In this document: positions 1 through 7,201 of the stretch, in pieces | Position numbering within the stretch: the first letter of the stretch is position 1 | Layout: each line of letters begins with the position of its first letter | Notes under the pieces: model-generated | What the model saw: the letters and a program-made list of their open reading frames with translations, nothing else | What the model was told of the DNA's origin: nothing | The model's database searches: none | Assembly (NCBI GenBank): GCA_900315565.1 | Contig: OMZS01000031.1 | Coordinates: forward strand, 1 to 34,738 | Length of the DNA: 34,738 bases | Direction: 5' to 3' | Source: an uncultured Prevotellaceae bacterium | GTDB lineage: Bacteria; Bacteroidota; Bacteroidia; Bacteroidales; Bacteroidaceae | Program-made: the position numbers and the translations under genes

Positions 1-249
1 GCCCAAATATTCGCGATCGATGCCAATATCAATGTCTTCTGAGATTCTGTCTATCAGTTTCCAGCATTTACTCAGTGATGTGCCACCCTTGAAACTTGTA
101 TGTTCGGCACTCGGAAGTTTGTATAGTGCAGCAAGTACCTGACATATCCACCAGTCTTTCTCAGCCAGGTTGACGTTGATACCCGTCTGAGCTGAAGCCT
201 GTGTAAAAACAATCCTTTGCTGCTCCTTCGATAATTCTATAAATTTCAT
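1..249 (-). CDS. abiEii: AbiEii-type nucleotidyltransferase toxin, N-terminal part (cut by window edge)
   Basis: Read from the complement of 249 to the window start, the frame is open for 83 codons and continues beyond the window. The visible part holds an EKDWW stretch (residues 30-34), a KGGTSLSK motif (54-61) and an SEDIDI motif (70-75). The GG-T-S and D-x-D pattern is the nucleotidyltransferase signature of the AbiEii/AbiGii toxin family, with D72 and D74 as likely metal ligands. Family members transfer nucleotides to RNA targets and block growth unless balanced by the AbiEi antitoxin. Its ATG overlaps the stop of the upstream antitoxin gene (ATGA), so the two are translationally coupled. 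The C-terminal part cannot be judged. It is not in the list of long frames because it is truncated. Confidence 0.85.
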   Translation of the reverse strand, partial: MKFIELSKEQQRIVFTQASAQTGINVNLAEKDWWICQVLAALYKLPSAEHTSFKGGTSLSKCWKLIDRISEDIDIGIDREYLG

Positions 250-851
250 AGTGCTATAAGCTCCTTTCTTACCCATGCTGGTGCAAGTTTAATATCTTCA
301 TTATAATCTCCTTCAGCCACATTTTTAATGTGCTCTTTCAGAATCCGTTTCTGCTCATCGGTTATCTTACCTTCTCCAATCGCTCTCATTGCAGAAACAA
401 TACGCATCATCAAATCAGAGCGGAAACTGAGGGCTTTCAACTCCGAGGTATGCTTGAACATGATGCCATGTCCTTTGCCGACACTTATTCTTCGAGGCGA
501 GCCATCAGTAAGATACACGGCGTTGGCTGGAACTTGTGTACTCAGTCCAAGACTATTGAGAGCATAGTCTCCTGTTGGAACAATACGTGAATGATCACGC
601 TTTGCTATAGCCTGGGCAATATCGTCCAAGCTTGGCAACAGCATACCAAGGCCAAGTTCTTTGTCGAACTTAGGCTTGTAATATATCCCGTGGGCCAGTC
701 TTACGATAAAATTACGTTCACATAGTCTGATTAGTGACTTCTTGATTGCCTCTGGCGTACCAAGCTCGGCATAGTCTGTGGAAAAGACTATTTTCCCTTC
801 CGGTTCCGAACCGATGGCTGCCTCAATTCTTTTTGCTGTACTATCAACCAT
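246..851 (-). CDS. abiEi: AbiEi-type antitoxin (DUF6088-like)
   Basis: This 201-residue protein lies directly upstream of the AbiEii-like gene and overlaps it by four bases. The N-terminal region (about 1-60) reads as a winged-helix segment, with the pattern LGTPEAIKKSLIRLCERNFI followed by a basic turn and GIYYKP. The central part has the VPTGDYALNSLGLSTQVPANAVYLTDGS pattern familiar from AbiEi/DUF6088 antitoxins (positions about 91-119). In AbiE systems the antitoxin represses its own operon and neutralises the toxin without direct binding (type IV); this is family knowledge, not shown here. The start is supported by a TAnnTTTG-like element just upstream (871-878). Such pairs serve in phage abortive infection or plasmid and island maintenance. 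Confidence 0.82.
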   Translation of the reverse strand: MVDSTAKRIEAAIGSEPEGKIVFSTDYAELGTPEAIKKSLIRLCERNFIVRLAHGIYYKPKFDKELGLGMLLPSLDDIAQAIAKRDHSRIVPTGDYALNSLGLSTQVPANAVYLTDGSPRRISVGKGHGIMFKHTSELKALSFRSDLMMRIVSAMRAIGEGKITDEQKRILKEHIKNVAEGDYNEDIKLAPAWVRKELIAL

Positions 852-863
852 ACTAATTTGGAT

Positions 864-897
864 TTTGGAACAAAATTATAATAAATTTGGGACAAAA
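864..897 (-). promoter_or_regulatory. Candidate abiE promoter with direct repeats (possible antitoxin operator)
   Basis: The complement of CAAAATTA at 871-878 reads TAATTTTG, matching the Bacteroidetes -7 consensus TAnnTTTG, 20 bases before the antitoxin ATG. No TTTG is found at the expected -33 distance. Two direct repeats of TTTGGRACAAAA lie at 864-875 and 886-897, exactly 22 bp apart, and a weaker version is at 905-916. AbiEi antitoxins are known to bind repeated sites at their promoter, so these are plausible operators. Confidence 0.4.
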
Positions 898-1225
898 CAA
901 TGCTTTTGCACCAAAAAGTTTCGTGTTTTCTTCTAGCTCACATGTTTTTTAAAGTTTACACAGGTTTTCGGAGATAACACGGATTATTATTTCACAGAGA
1001 AGAGGGAATCTGTGTGCATTCGTCCTATCCGCATTCGTTTCATCTTTACACGCGAATAAACGTGAATGAACCTTGAATGATCCATGAATTTAAGACTCTG
1101 TTTCTCTATGATGCTCCGTGTGAAAAGGAATAATCTGTGCTATCTGCGAAATTTGTGTGATTTTTTTCTTCAGCGCGAATGGCACATGGGGAATTTTTTA
1201 AATCCGTGAAGAATGGGGGTGAAAA

Positions 1226-1257
1226 TTTGGGTATGTCAGAAATAATGAATATCTTTG
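1226..1257 (+). promoter_or_regulatory. Promoter of the A1-B1-C-A2-B2 operon
   Basis: TTTG at 1226-1229 is followed after exactly 20 bases by TATCTTTG at 1250-1257. This is the full Bacteroidetes vegetative promoter pattern TTTG-N19-21-TAnnTTTG. Transcription would start near 1262, giving a leader of about 130 nt that is almost entirely purine. Confidence 0.75.
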
Positions 1258-1394
1258 CGGCATAATTGTGAAAGAGGGGAGGAAAAGCGTTTGAAAGGAG
1301 AGATAGAATAAGGAGGAGAGAAATAATAAGGAGGGGAGAAAGGAGAAAAAGACGAATAAGGGGAGAAAGGAGAGATAGAAGTAGAGTAGTTGTC

Positions 1395-3152
1395 ATGTCG
1401 AAAATCTTAAAGTTGAAAGATCGTGGTTTATGGCGGATGGTGGTGTCGGTGCTGTTTGGTGTCGGCGTTTGGCTGTTTTGGTGGCAGCTCTATCCTCATG
1501 CGCTTTCTTATCAGGAGCAGTATCAGCTGTTTCAACTGACGAGTGACTATTTTTGCGAGCGGCTTTGCGCTGTCGGTGGTCTAGCCGACTGGCTGGGTGA
1601 GTTCGTCACACAATTTTATTTTATTCCTAGCTTAGGTGCTTTTTTCCTTGCGGTGGTCTTTGTGGCCTTGCAGCGACAGACGGCGAAAGTTTGTAATTTC
1701 CCCAACACCGGTTTATGGCTTCTCTCGTTTGTGCCGCCACTATTGTTGTTATGGCTGATGGGCGACGAGAGTGTGCTGCTGTCCTATCCCTTGGCATTGC
1801 TGATGGTGATGAGTGTTGCCTGCCTTGTGTCGAGTGGTGAGAATAAAGTTTCCGGTTTACGGCTTACAAACCAAAGCTCAAATCATAAAGTTCAAAGTTC
1901 AAAGTTCAACGTTCAAAGTCCCAATCCTAAAGTTCAAAGTCTCTTTGCTGCGGCCGATGCCCTGTTGGTAGTGGTGCTTTACTGGCTGGCAGGTCCGGCG
2001 GTGTGGCTGTATGCCCTGTTGCGTGTGGTGCTGAAGAGGAACTGGCGTTGGTTGTGGTTACCTTTATGGGTAGCTTTGGTAATGTTGTTGGCACGTGCTA
2101 CGGTGCTGCAACAGTGGCCTTGGCAGGAGGTTCTGCTCACCATGACCTATTATCGTGTTCCGATGCAGGTGCCGGTACTGCTGTGGTTGATTCCGCTGGT
2201 GATTGTGGCGCTTGTGGCTTTGGGGAGAGAGAGATTCCTTGGCAATGGTGGTTCGGCTGGCAGGTCGCGTACATCTTTTGGCTGGCTTTTGCTGGGAGGA
2301 GCGGCCTGCGTGGTAGTTGGTTTCTTGGCTGTGACGAAGGGATTCCCAAAGGACAAATACGAACTCATCAGACAGGATTATCTGGTTCGCAGCGAGCGGT
2401 GGGACGAGATTGTTGAACGCGCGCAGCGTTATCAGGTGCCTACGGCGTTTTCGTCGGTGTGTGTCAACCTGGCGCTGGGCATGCGTCATGAGTTGGCCGA
2501 CCGAATGTTCTCGTTCTACCAGAGCGGCGAAGACGCGCTCATCATGCCGCGCTATCGTGACCTTACTTCTGATTTGCCTTCGGCGGAGGCTTTTTGGCGG
2601 CTTGGCTTCGTGAACAGTGCCCAGCGATATATGTTCGACATTCAGGAGTCTATTCTCAATGGCAAGAAGAGCTGCCGCTGCACGCAGAGGATTGTGGAGT
2701 GCATGATGGTGAACGGTCACTACAGTGTGGCGCGCAAGCATTTGGAGCTGCTAAAGAACACGCTGTTCTACCGCTCGTGGGCGCTGAGTGCAGAGAAATA
2801 CTTGAACAACGATGCCTGGGTGAACACGCATCCCGTGTGGGGCCGTCTGCGTCGCCTGCGCTTTAAGGATAATTTCTTGTTTAGCTATTCTGAGATGGAT
2901 ACCATGCTGGGAATGCTCTACGATAATAATCATGAGAACCGGCTGGCCTTGGAGTATTTCTTGGGACAGTTGCTGCTGAAGGGCAGCATGCAGAAATTCA
3001 TGCAGTATTTGCAATGGGCGCAGCAGTCGGGGTCTTATCAGAGTATGCCCATTGGCTATCAGGACGCTGTGAGGTGTGTGCAGCAGCAGGGAAATGTGGC
3101 TGGCTCGCCTTATGCGGGGTATGTGAAGAGGAAGATGAGTGGGGGAGAGTAG
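1395..3152 (+). CDS. Module A1: polytopic membrane protein with helical TPR-like C-terminal region (DUF6057-like)
   Basis: This 585-residue protein has about eight hydrophobic segments in its first 315 residues. They include one at 13-31 followed by a conserved SYQEQYQLF motif, and one at about 70-92. A soluble, helix-rich domain of about 260 residues follows, starting near KYELIRQDYLV. The soluble part has paired-helix features, such as NLALGM, GFVNSAQRY and the KNTLFYRSWA block, resembling TPR-like solenoids. The protein is clearly homologous to the products at 5366 and 24462. I recall the Bacteroidetes family DUF6057 for this architecture, but that name is from memory. Function is unknown. 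An in-frame repeat segment at about residues 151-182 is absent from A2. B1 follows after a purine-rich gap of 68 bp. Confidence 0.72.
   Translation: MSKILKLKDRGLWRMVVSVLFGVGVWLFWWQLYPHALSYQEQYQLFQLTSDYFCERLCAVGGLADWLGEFVTQFYFIPSLGAFFLAVVFVALQRQTAKVCNFPNTGLWLLSFVPPLLLLWLMGDESVLLSYPLALLMVMSVACLVSSGENKVSGLRLTNQSSNHKVQSSKFNVQSPNPKVQSLFAAADALLVVVLYWLAGPAVWLYALLRVVLKRNWRWLWLPLWVALVMLLARATVLQQWPWQEVLLTMTYYRVPMQVPVLLWLIPLVIVALVALGRERFLGNGGSAGRSRTSFGWLLLGGAACVVVGFLAVTKGFPKDKYELIRQDYLVRSERWDEIVERAQRYQVPTAFSSVCVNLALGMRHELADRMFSFYQSGEDALIMPRYRDLTSDLPSAEAFWRLGFVNSAQRYMFDIQESILNGKKSCRCTQRIVECMMVNGHYSVARKHLELLKNTLFYRSWALSAEKYLNNDAWVNTHPVWGRLRRLRFKDNFLFSYSEMDTMLGMLYDNNHENRLALEYFLGQLLLKGSMQKFMQYLQWAQQSGSYQSMPIGYQDAVRCVQQQGNVAGSPYAGYVKRKMSGGE
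1845..1941 (+). repeat. In-frame AAAGTTCAAAGTTCAA repeat inside module A1
   Basis: A stretch containing GTTTACGGCTTAC-like sequence and then several copies of AAAGTTC (core 1887-1940) lies inside the coding region. It encodes a hydrophilic Lys/Val/Gln/Ser-rich loop between two membrane segments. Words of this kind are usually seen in Bacteroidales intergenic regions. The paralogue A2 passes from one membrane segment to the next without it, so it looks like an inserted repeat that kept the frame. Confidence 0.65.
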
Positions 3153-3220
3153 TAAAGATAGGAAAGAGGAGATAGAAAAGAGGAGGAAAAGAAAAAGGAA
3201 AGAAGAAAAGAGAAGAACAG
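3153..3220 (+). other. Polypurine spacer between A1 and B1
   Basis: Apart from a few T and C bases this 68-bp gap is purely A and G, with several AGGAG/GGAAAG cores. It resembles the purine-rich leader at 1270-1394, with GGAGATAGAA shared. It may give an unstructured, ribosome-accessible region. No hairpin or terminator is visible, so A1 and B1 are probably co-transcribed. Confidence 0.55.
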
Positions 3221-4714
3221 ATGTCAATAACCAAAACCAAATACGGGATGTGGGTGCTGGTGGCAGTGTGGCTGACGGCAGTGTTGCTGATGGTTGGTTG
3301 TGCGTCGAAACCGAAGGATGCACTGAAGGTGAACTCGCTGCCAGCTATCTATCCCGACTATGTAGGGGTGACCATTCCTGCAGGCATTGCTCCATTGGAC
3401 TTCAATATGACCGACGAGGCGGTGAGCCGGATGTACGTCACGGTACGTGGCAGCAAGGGAGGCGAATTGACGGGCAGCGGCGAGTGGGCACAATTCGACA
3501 TTGACGAGTGGCACCAGCTGACAGAGCAGAACCGTGGCGGAGAGTTGACGGTGGAGGTGTGTGCCGAGAAGAACGGACAATGGACGCAATACAAAGCATT
3601 CTCGATCTATGTGAGTGCGCTGCCGTTGGAAGACTTCGGGCTTACCTATCGTCGTATTGTCCCTGGCTACGAGGTGGGCGGCAACATTGGCATTTATGAG
3701 CGCGATATACATACTTTCGACGAACGTCCGTTGCTGATGGAGTCGGCTGTGCCGGGGCGATGTTTCAACTGTCATACGGCCAACCGCACCAACCCGCAGC
3801 AGCTGACACTGCAGATTCGTGGCGACGGAGGCGGCACCATGGTGCAAAAAGATGGGCGGCAGCAGTGGCTCAACACCAAAACCGACTCGACAAAGGCGGC
3901 GGGCAGCTACGCTTATTGGCATCCTGACGGCCGCTACTGTGCTTATGCCACCAATGCTGTGCACCAGGCTTTCTTCGTGGGCACAGGCCAGCGTATTGAG
4001 GCCTACCATAATTTCAGTAATGTGGTGGTGCTCGACACTCAGACCAACGAATTGTTGCTGTCGCCGCAGCTGATGACCGACGACCTGGAGATTTTCCCGG
4101 CATTCTCGCCCGACGGAAAGTGGCTCTATTATAGCACGTCGAAGCCCTGCCGGGTGCCAGCGGAATATGAGAAAGTGAAATGCAGCCTTTGCCGTATTGC
4201 CTTCAACGCCCAGGACGGCAGCTTTGGCACACAGGTGGACACCTTGCTCAACGGTCCTCTGACGGACAAGAGCTATACACTGGTGCGCCCTTCCTATGAT
4301 GGCCGGTGGCTGATGTACTGTCAGACCAGCCGCAGCAATTTTCCCGTGTTTCAAACGGATGCCGACCTATGGCTTATGGACTTGCAGACGGGGCAGACAC
4401 GTGCCATTGGCGAGGCGAACAGCCCACAGACAGACAGCTATCACAACTGGAGCTCAGACAGTCATTGGTTTGTGTTCTCTAGCAAGCGCGACGACGGCAT
4501 GTATGCGCGTCTTTACATGGCTTGCATCGACAGCAAAGGCAAGGTGGGTAAGCCATTTATGTTGCCGCAGCGCAATCCGCGGAATTATTATGCCAAGATG
4601 TTCGACTCGTACAATTGTCCGGACTTTACCAAGACTCCCGTAGATTTTGATGTCCGCGAGACGCACAGGCAGGTATTAAGAGACGAACGTGTGCAGGTGA
4701 AGATTAGAGATTAA
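3221..4714 (+). CDS. Module B1: CxxCH lipoprotein with TolB-like propeller
   Basis: This 497-residue protein has an N-terminal lipoprotein signal with the lipobox VGC at Cys27, so it should be lipid-anchored facing the periplasm. Residues about 40-130 form a conserved beta-rich domain beginning LPAIYPDYVGVTIP. A c-type heme motif CFNCH lies at 181-185. The remainder shows propeller-like blades: FSPDGKWLYY, PSYDGRWLMY, then a conserved YHNWSSDSHWFVFSSKRDDG. These resemble TolB/PD40 repeats. Homologues at 7202 and 25853 keep the CxxCH and the blades. Whether heme is really attached is unknown. The gene always follows a module A gene, suggesting that the two products act together. No named family is certain. 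Confidence 0.78.
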   Translation: MSITKTKYGMWVLVAVWLTAVLLMVGCASKPKDALKVNSLPAIYPDYVGVTIPAGIAPLDFNMTDEAVSRMYVTVRGSKGGELTGSGEWAQFDIDEWHQLTEQNRGGELTVEVCAEKNGQWTQYKAFSIYVSALPLEDFGLTYRRIVPGYEVGGNIGIYERDIHTFDERPLLMESAVPGRCFNCHTANRTNPQQLTLQIRGDGGGTMVQKDGRQQWLNTKTDSTKAAGSYAYWHPDGRYCAYATNAVHQAFFVGTGQRIEAYHNFSNVVVLDTQTNELLLSPQLMTDDLEIFPAFSPDGKWLYYSTSKPCRVPAEYEKVKCSLCRIAFNAQDGSFGTQVDTLLNGPLTDKSYTLVRPSYDGRWLMYCQTSRSNFPVFQTDADLWLMDLQTGQTRAIGEANSPQTDSYHNWSSDSHWFVFSSKRDDGMYARLYMACIDSKGKVGKPFMLPQRNPRNYYAKMFDSYNCPDFTKTPVDFDVRETHRQVLRDERVQVKIRD

Positions 4715-4764
4715 AGATAAAAATGGGCTGAAGAACGTTTTGATACTTAAATAAAGAAGAAATA

Positions 4765-5382
4765 ATGAAGAAAATTGTTTTTTATTCAATGGTGGCAGTG
4801 CTGTTGCTGACTGTCGCTGCTTGTAGCAAGAAAGAACAACCCGCAGGCCGTTGTCACATTGTGGGTGTGGCTCCTAATCCAACGTTGGAAGGCAAACGCA
4901 TTTTTCTGGTGCCTTTCTCGGGACCTGCCACGGCTGAGACCGTTGACTCAATTGAGATTCACGACGGGAAATTTGAATTTGACACCGACACGCTGATGAT
5001 GGCCAAGATTCTTATTGACTATCACTATCGCTTGGGCTTCCAGCCGCTGCTCGTGGTGGTGGAACCGGGTGAGGTGAAAGTGGTGGTAGATAGCATCAGC
5101 AGTGCTTCGGGAACGCCGCAAAACGACTCGCTGCAGGTGTGGAAAGAGGCTACCGAGCGCCATAACGCCCAGTTGATGAGCCTGCGTAAAACCAATATGA
5201 ACGCACAGGCCGACAGCATTCATCTGGCTTACAAAAAATACACGCGCCAAATGGCTGCGAACATGAAGGAAGGTCTGTTACACGATTTCCTGAACTCCCT
5301 CTATCCACTGACCTACCAGCGTAAGCTGTCCGACGGACGCACTATCACTGTCAACGCCGACACGAATGAAGAAATCAAGTAG
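4765..5382 (+). CDS. Module C: DUF4369-like lipoprotein without thioredoxin domain
   Basis: This 205-residue protein starts with a lipoprotein signal (lipobox VAAC, Cys20). It continues with a beta-rich domain of about 90 residues containing VGVAPNPTLEGKRIFLVPF, a DSIEIHDGKFEFD stretch and a VVVEPGEVKVVVD stretch. That order matches the DUF4369 domain usually found in front of a TlpA/ResA-like thioredoxin. Here the thioredoxin domain is missing: only a helical tail of about 90 residues follows, with no CxxC. It sits between the B1 and A2 genes and its last 17 bases overlap the start of A2, so it belongs to the same operon. Binding or scaffolding in the periplasm is possible but is inference. 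Confidence 0.68.
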   Translation: MKKIVFYSMVAVLLLTVAACSKKEQPAGRCHIVGVAPNPTLEGKRIFLVPFSGPATAETVDSIEIHDGKFEFDTDTLMMAKILIDYHYRLGFQPLLVVVEPGEVKVVVDSISSASGTPQNDSLQVWKEATERHNAQLMSLRKTNMNAQADSIHLAYKKYTRQMAANMKEGLLHDFLNSLYPLTYQRKLSDGRTITVNADTNEEIK

Positions 5383-7177
5383 CCGTTCGCAGACAGCCAC
5401 CGACCGTTCGCAGACAGCCATCGGCACTACGCGACGCTCTGGCCTGTGGCAATGGGGACTGACCTTGTTGCTGGGTGTAGCCGTGTGGGCATTTTGGGCA
5501 AAGCTCTATCCTTCGGCATTGGCTTATCAGGAGCAGTTTCAACTGTTTCTCACCACTCCAACCTATCTGTTGTCGCGTCTGTCATTGCCGGGCGGTGCTG
5601 CCAGCTATGTGGCCGAGTTCATGGTGTCGTTCTACAACAACATGCCCGTTGGTGCTATCTTTGTCGCACTGCTGCTGATGTTGCTGCAACGGCTGACGTG
5701 GCGGCTGATGAAACAGAGAACAGATGCCGAAGGCTATTATGTGCTCAGTTTTGTTCCCTCGGTGGCAGTGTGGCTGCTGATGGGCGACGAAAGCGTCATG
5801 TTGGCTTATGTCGTGTCGCTTTTGCTGGCGATGTCGGCCATGTGGGGCTATTCGGTGGTGGCGCGCCGTTACGGTGAGATTGTGCGTTATTTGTACGTGC
5901 TGGTCGTGCTGCCGTTGCTTTATTGGCTGGCTGGGCCCGTGGTGTTTATGTTCGCTGTTTGGGTGTTGTTGCATGAATGCGAGTTGCGCCCGACGTTTAT
6001 CGGTGGAATAGGGATGGGATTGCTCGCTGTGCTTTTGGCTTGGTGCATGGTGTTGGCGAGCAGTTTTTACGTAGCTTATCCTTTGAAGCGTTTGTCGCAG
6101 GGGCTTTTCTATTATCGTTTTGTTGATTTCATCTCCCCTTGGATTTACGTGCTGATGGCACTCTGTGTGCTGCTGCCTTTCGCTGTGCGGTGGATGCCTT
6201 CGCTGAAGGGCAAAACCATGTGCTGGGTCTTGGCAGGGCAGGTAGTGTTGCTGGCTTTAGTGTTTGTGGGACTGAAGTCGCGCGCTTATGAACCCCGGAA
6301 ATATGAGTTGATGGAATATGACTTCCTGGTGCGGCAAAACCGTTGGGATGACATTATCAGAAAGGCTGAACAAAAAACACCCGACCTGCCCATGAGTGTC
6401 TGCGCCACCAACCTGGCTCTAGGCATGAAAGGTCAGCTCTGCGAGCGGGCTTTCGATTTCTTTCAGCGCGGTACAGACGGTTTGTTGCCCAAGTTTGAGC
6501 GCAATTTCACGTCGTGTCAGGTGACAGGCGAGGCTTTCTTTATGTTAGGACTGGTGAACACTGCCCAGCGCTTCTCGTTTGAGAGCATGGAGGCATTGCC
6601 CAACTACAACAAAAGCTGCCGAACGGTGCGCAGGCTTGTAGAAACCAATCTGATCAACGGGCAGTACAATGTGGCGCAAAAGTATATTGACATGCTCAAA
6701 AACACGCTTTTCTATGCCAAATGGGCTAAGCGTACCGAGAAACTGCTGCGCAACGAGAAGGCCATCAACAGCCATCCCCTGTATGGGAGAATGCGACAGA
6801 TACGACTCACTGACGATTTCTTGTTCAGCGATCAGGAAATTGATAAAATCATGGGTCAATTGCTTTTGCGCAATCAGGATAATCAGCTGGCTATGCAATA
6901 TTTGCTGATGTGTCCGCTGCTCAGCGGAGACCTGAACACGTTTATGAACTATCTGTCTTTTGTGCAAAAAAATCACAGTTTCAATCCGCAAATTTGCCAG
7001 GAGGCCGTCTGTATGGTTTACGCCCAGCACAACCAACAGCCACCGCAAGCGGCTGTCAGTCCGCTGGTAATACAGCGATTCAGCAACTTTTACTCCATTC
7101 TGCGCTCGCAGGGAAAGAATGCCCCGCAGCTGCAGGCCTTCCGAAACACCCTTTGGTATTATCTGTTGAAAGATTGA
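5366..7177 (+). CDS. Module A2: polytopic membrane protein with TPR-like C-terminal region
   Basis: This 603-residue paralogue of A1 has the same plan: a first membrane segment, then the AYQEQFQLFLTT motif, further hydrophobic segments to about residue 310, then the soluble domain starting KYELMEYDFLV. Shared blocks include NLALGM, GLVNTAQRFSFES and NTLFYAKWA. It extends to a conserved C-terminal NTLWYYLLKD tail that A1 lacks but A3 echoes. The chosen ATG overlaps the end of gene C by 17 bases; no other in-frame ATG occurs before the first membrane segment. Just inside the start is a 21-nt tandem duplication coding RSQTATD/RSQTAIG. Function is unknown. Confidence 0.72.
   Translation: MKKSSSRSQTATDRSQTAIGTTRRSGLWQWGLTLLLGVAVWAFWAKLYPSALAYQEQFQLFLTTPTYLLSRLSLPGGAASYVAEFMVSFYNNMPVGAIFVALLLMLLQRLTWRLMKQRTDAEGYYVLSFVPSVAVWLLMGDESVMLAYVVSLLLAMSAMWGYSVVARRYGEIVRYLYVLVVLPLLYWLAGPVVFMFAVWVLLHECELRPTFIGGIGMGLLAVLLAWCMVLASSFYVAYPLKRLSQGLFYYRFVDFISPWIYVLMALCVLLPFAVRWMPSLKGKTMCWVLAGQVVLLALVFVGLKSRAYEPRKYELMEYDFLVRQNRWDDIIRKAEQKTPDLPMSVCATNLALGMKGQLCERAFDFFQRGTDGLLPKFERNFTSCQVTGEAFFMLGLVNTAQRFSFESMEALPNYNKSCRTVRRLVETNLINGQYNVAQKYIDMLKNTLFYAKWAKRTEKLLRNEKAINSHPLYGRMRQIRLTDDFLFSDQEIDKIMGQLLLRNQDNQLAMQYLLMCPLLSGDLNTFMNYLSFVQKNHSFNPQICQEAVCMVYAQHNQQPPQAAVSPLVIQRFSNFYSILRSQGKNAPQLQAFRNTLWYYLLKD
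5383..5424 (+). repeat. 21-nt tandem duplication at the start of module A2
   Basis: Two copies, at 5383-5403 and 5404-5424, share CCGTTCGCAGACAGCCA and differ only near the end. The period is seven codons, so the frame is preserved. It lies immediately after the stop codon of gene C, within the cytoplasmic N-terminus of A2. Confidence 0.7.
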
Positions 7178-7201
7178 ACCTCCTTATTACACCCTATTTA
7201 C

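Larger units (their letters stand above)
852..1394. other. Gene-free region: degenerate repeat debris, then the A1 promoter and leader
   Basis: No convincing gene is present. From about 960 to 1215 the sequence is a decayed run of words such as AATCTGTG, CGAAT and GTGTGATT on both strands, resembling the low-information intergenic repeats common in Bacteroidales. A promoter lies at 1226-1257. From about 1270 to 1394 the plus strand is nearly all purine. A 16-base word, GAAAGGAGAGATAGAA, occurs at 1293-1308 and again at 1365-1380. The 96-codon minus-strand frame here is low-complexity and rejected. Confidence 0.6.

Noticed and set aside
1106-1396. 96-codon minus-strand frame (Leu/Ser/Pro-rich) upstream of module A1
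   Set aside because: It is the reverse complement of the purine-rich leader; the composition is low-complexity, and a good promoter for the plus strand lies inside it.
2064-2741. Long minus-strand frames inside module A1 (and similar frames inside B1-B3, argD, the acyl-CoA ligase and proB/proA)
   Set aside because: They are antisense shadows of strongly conserved coding genes; their translations are His/Arg/Val-rich with no recognisable domain.
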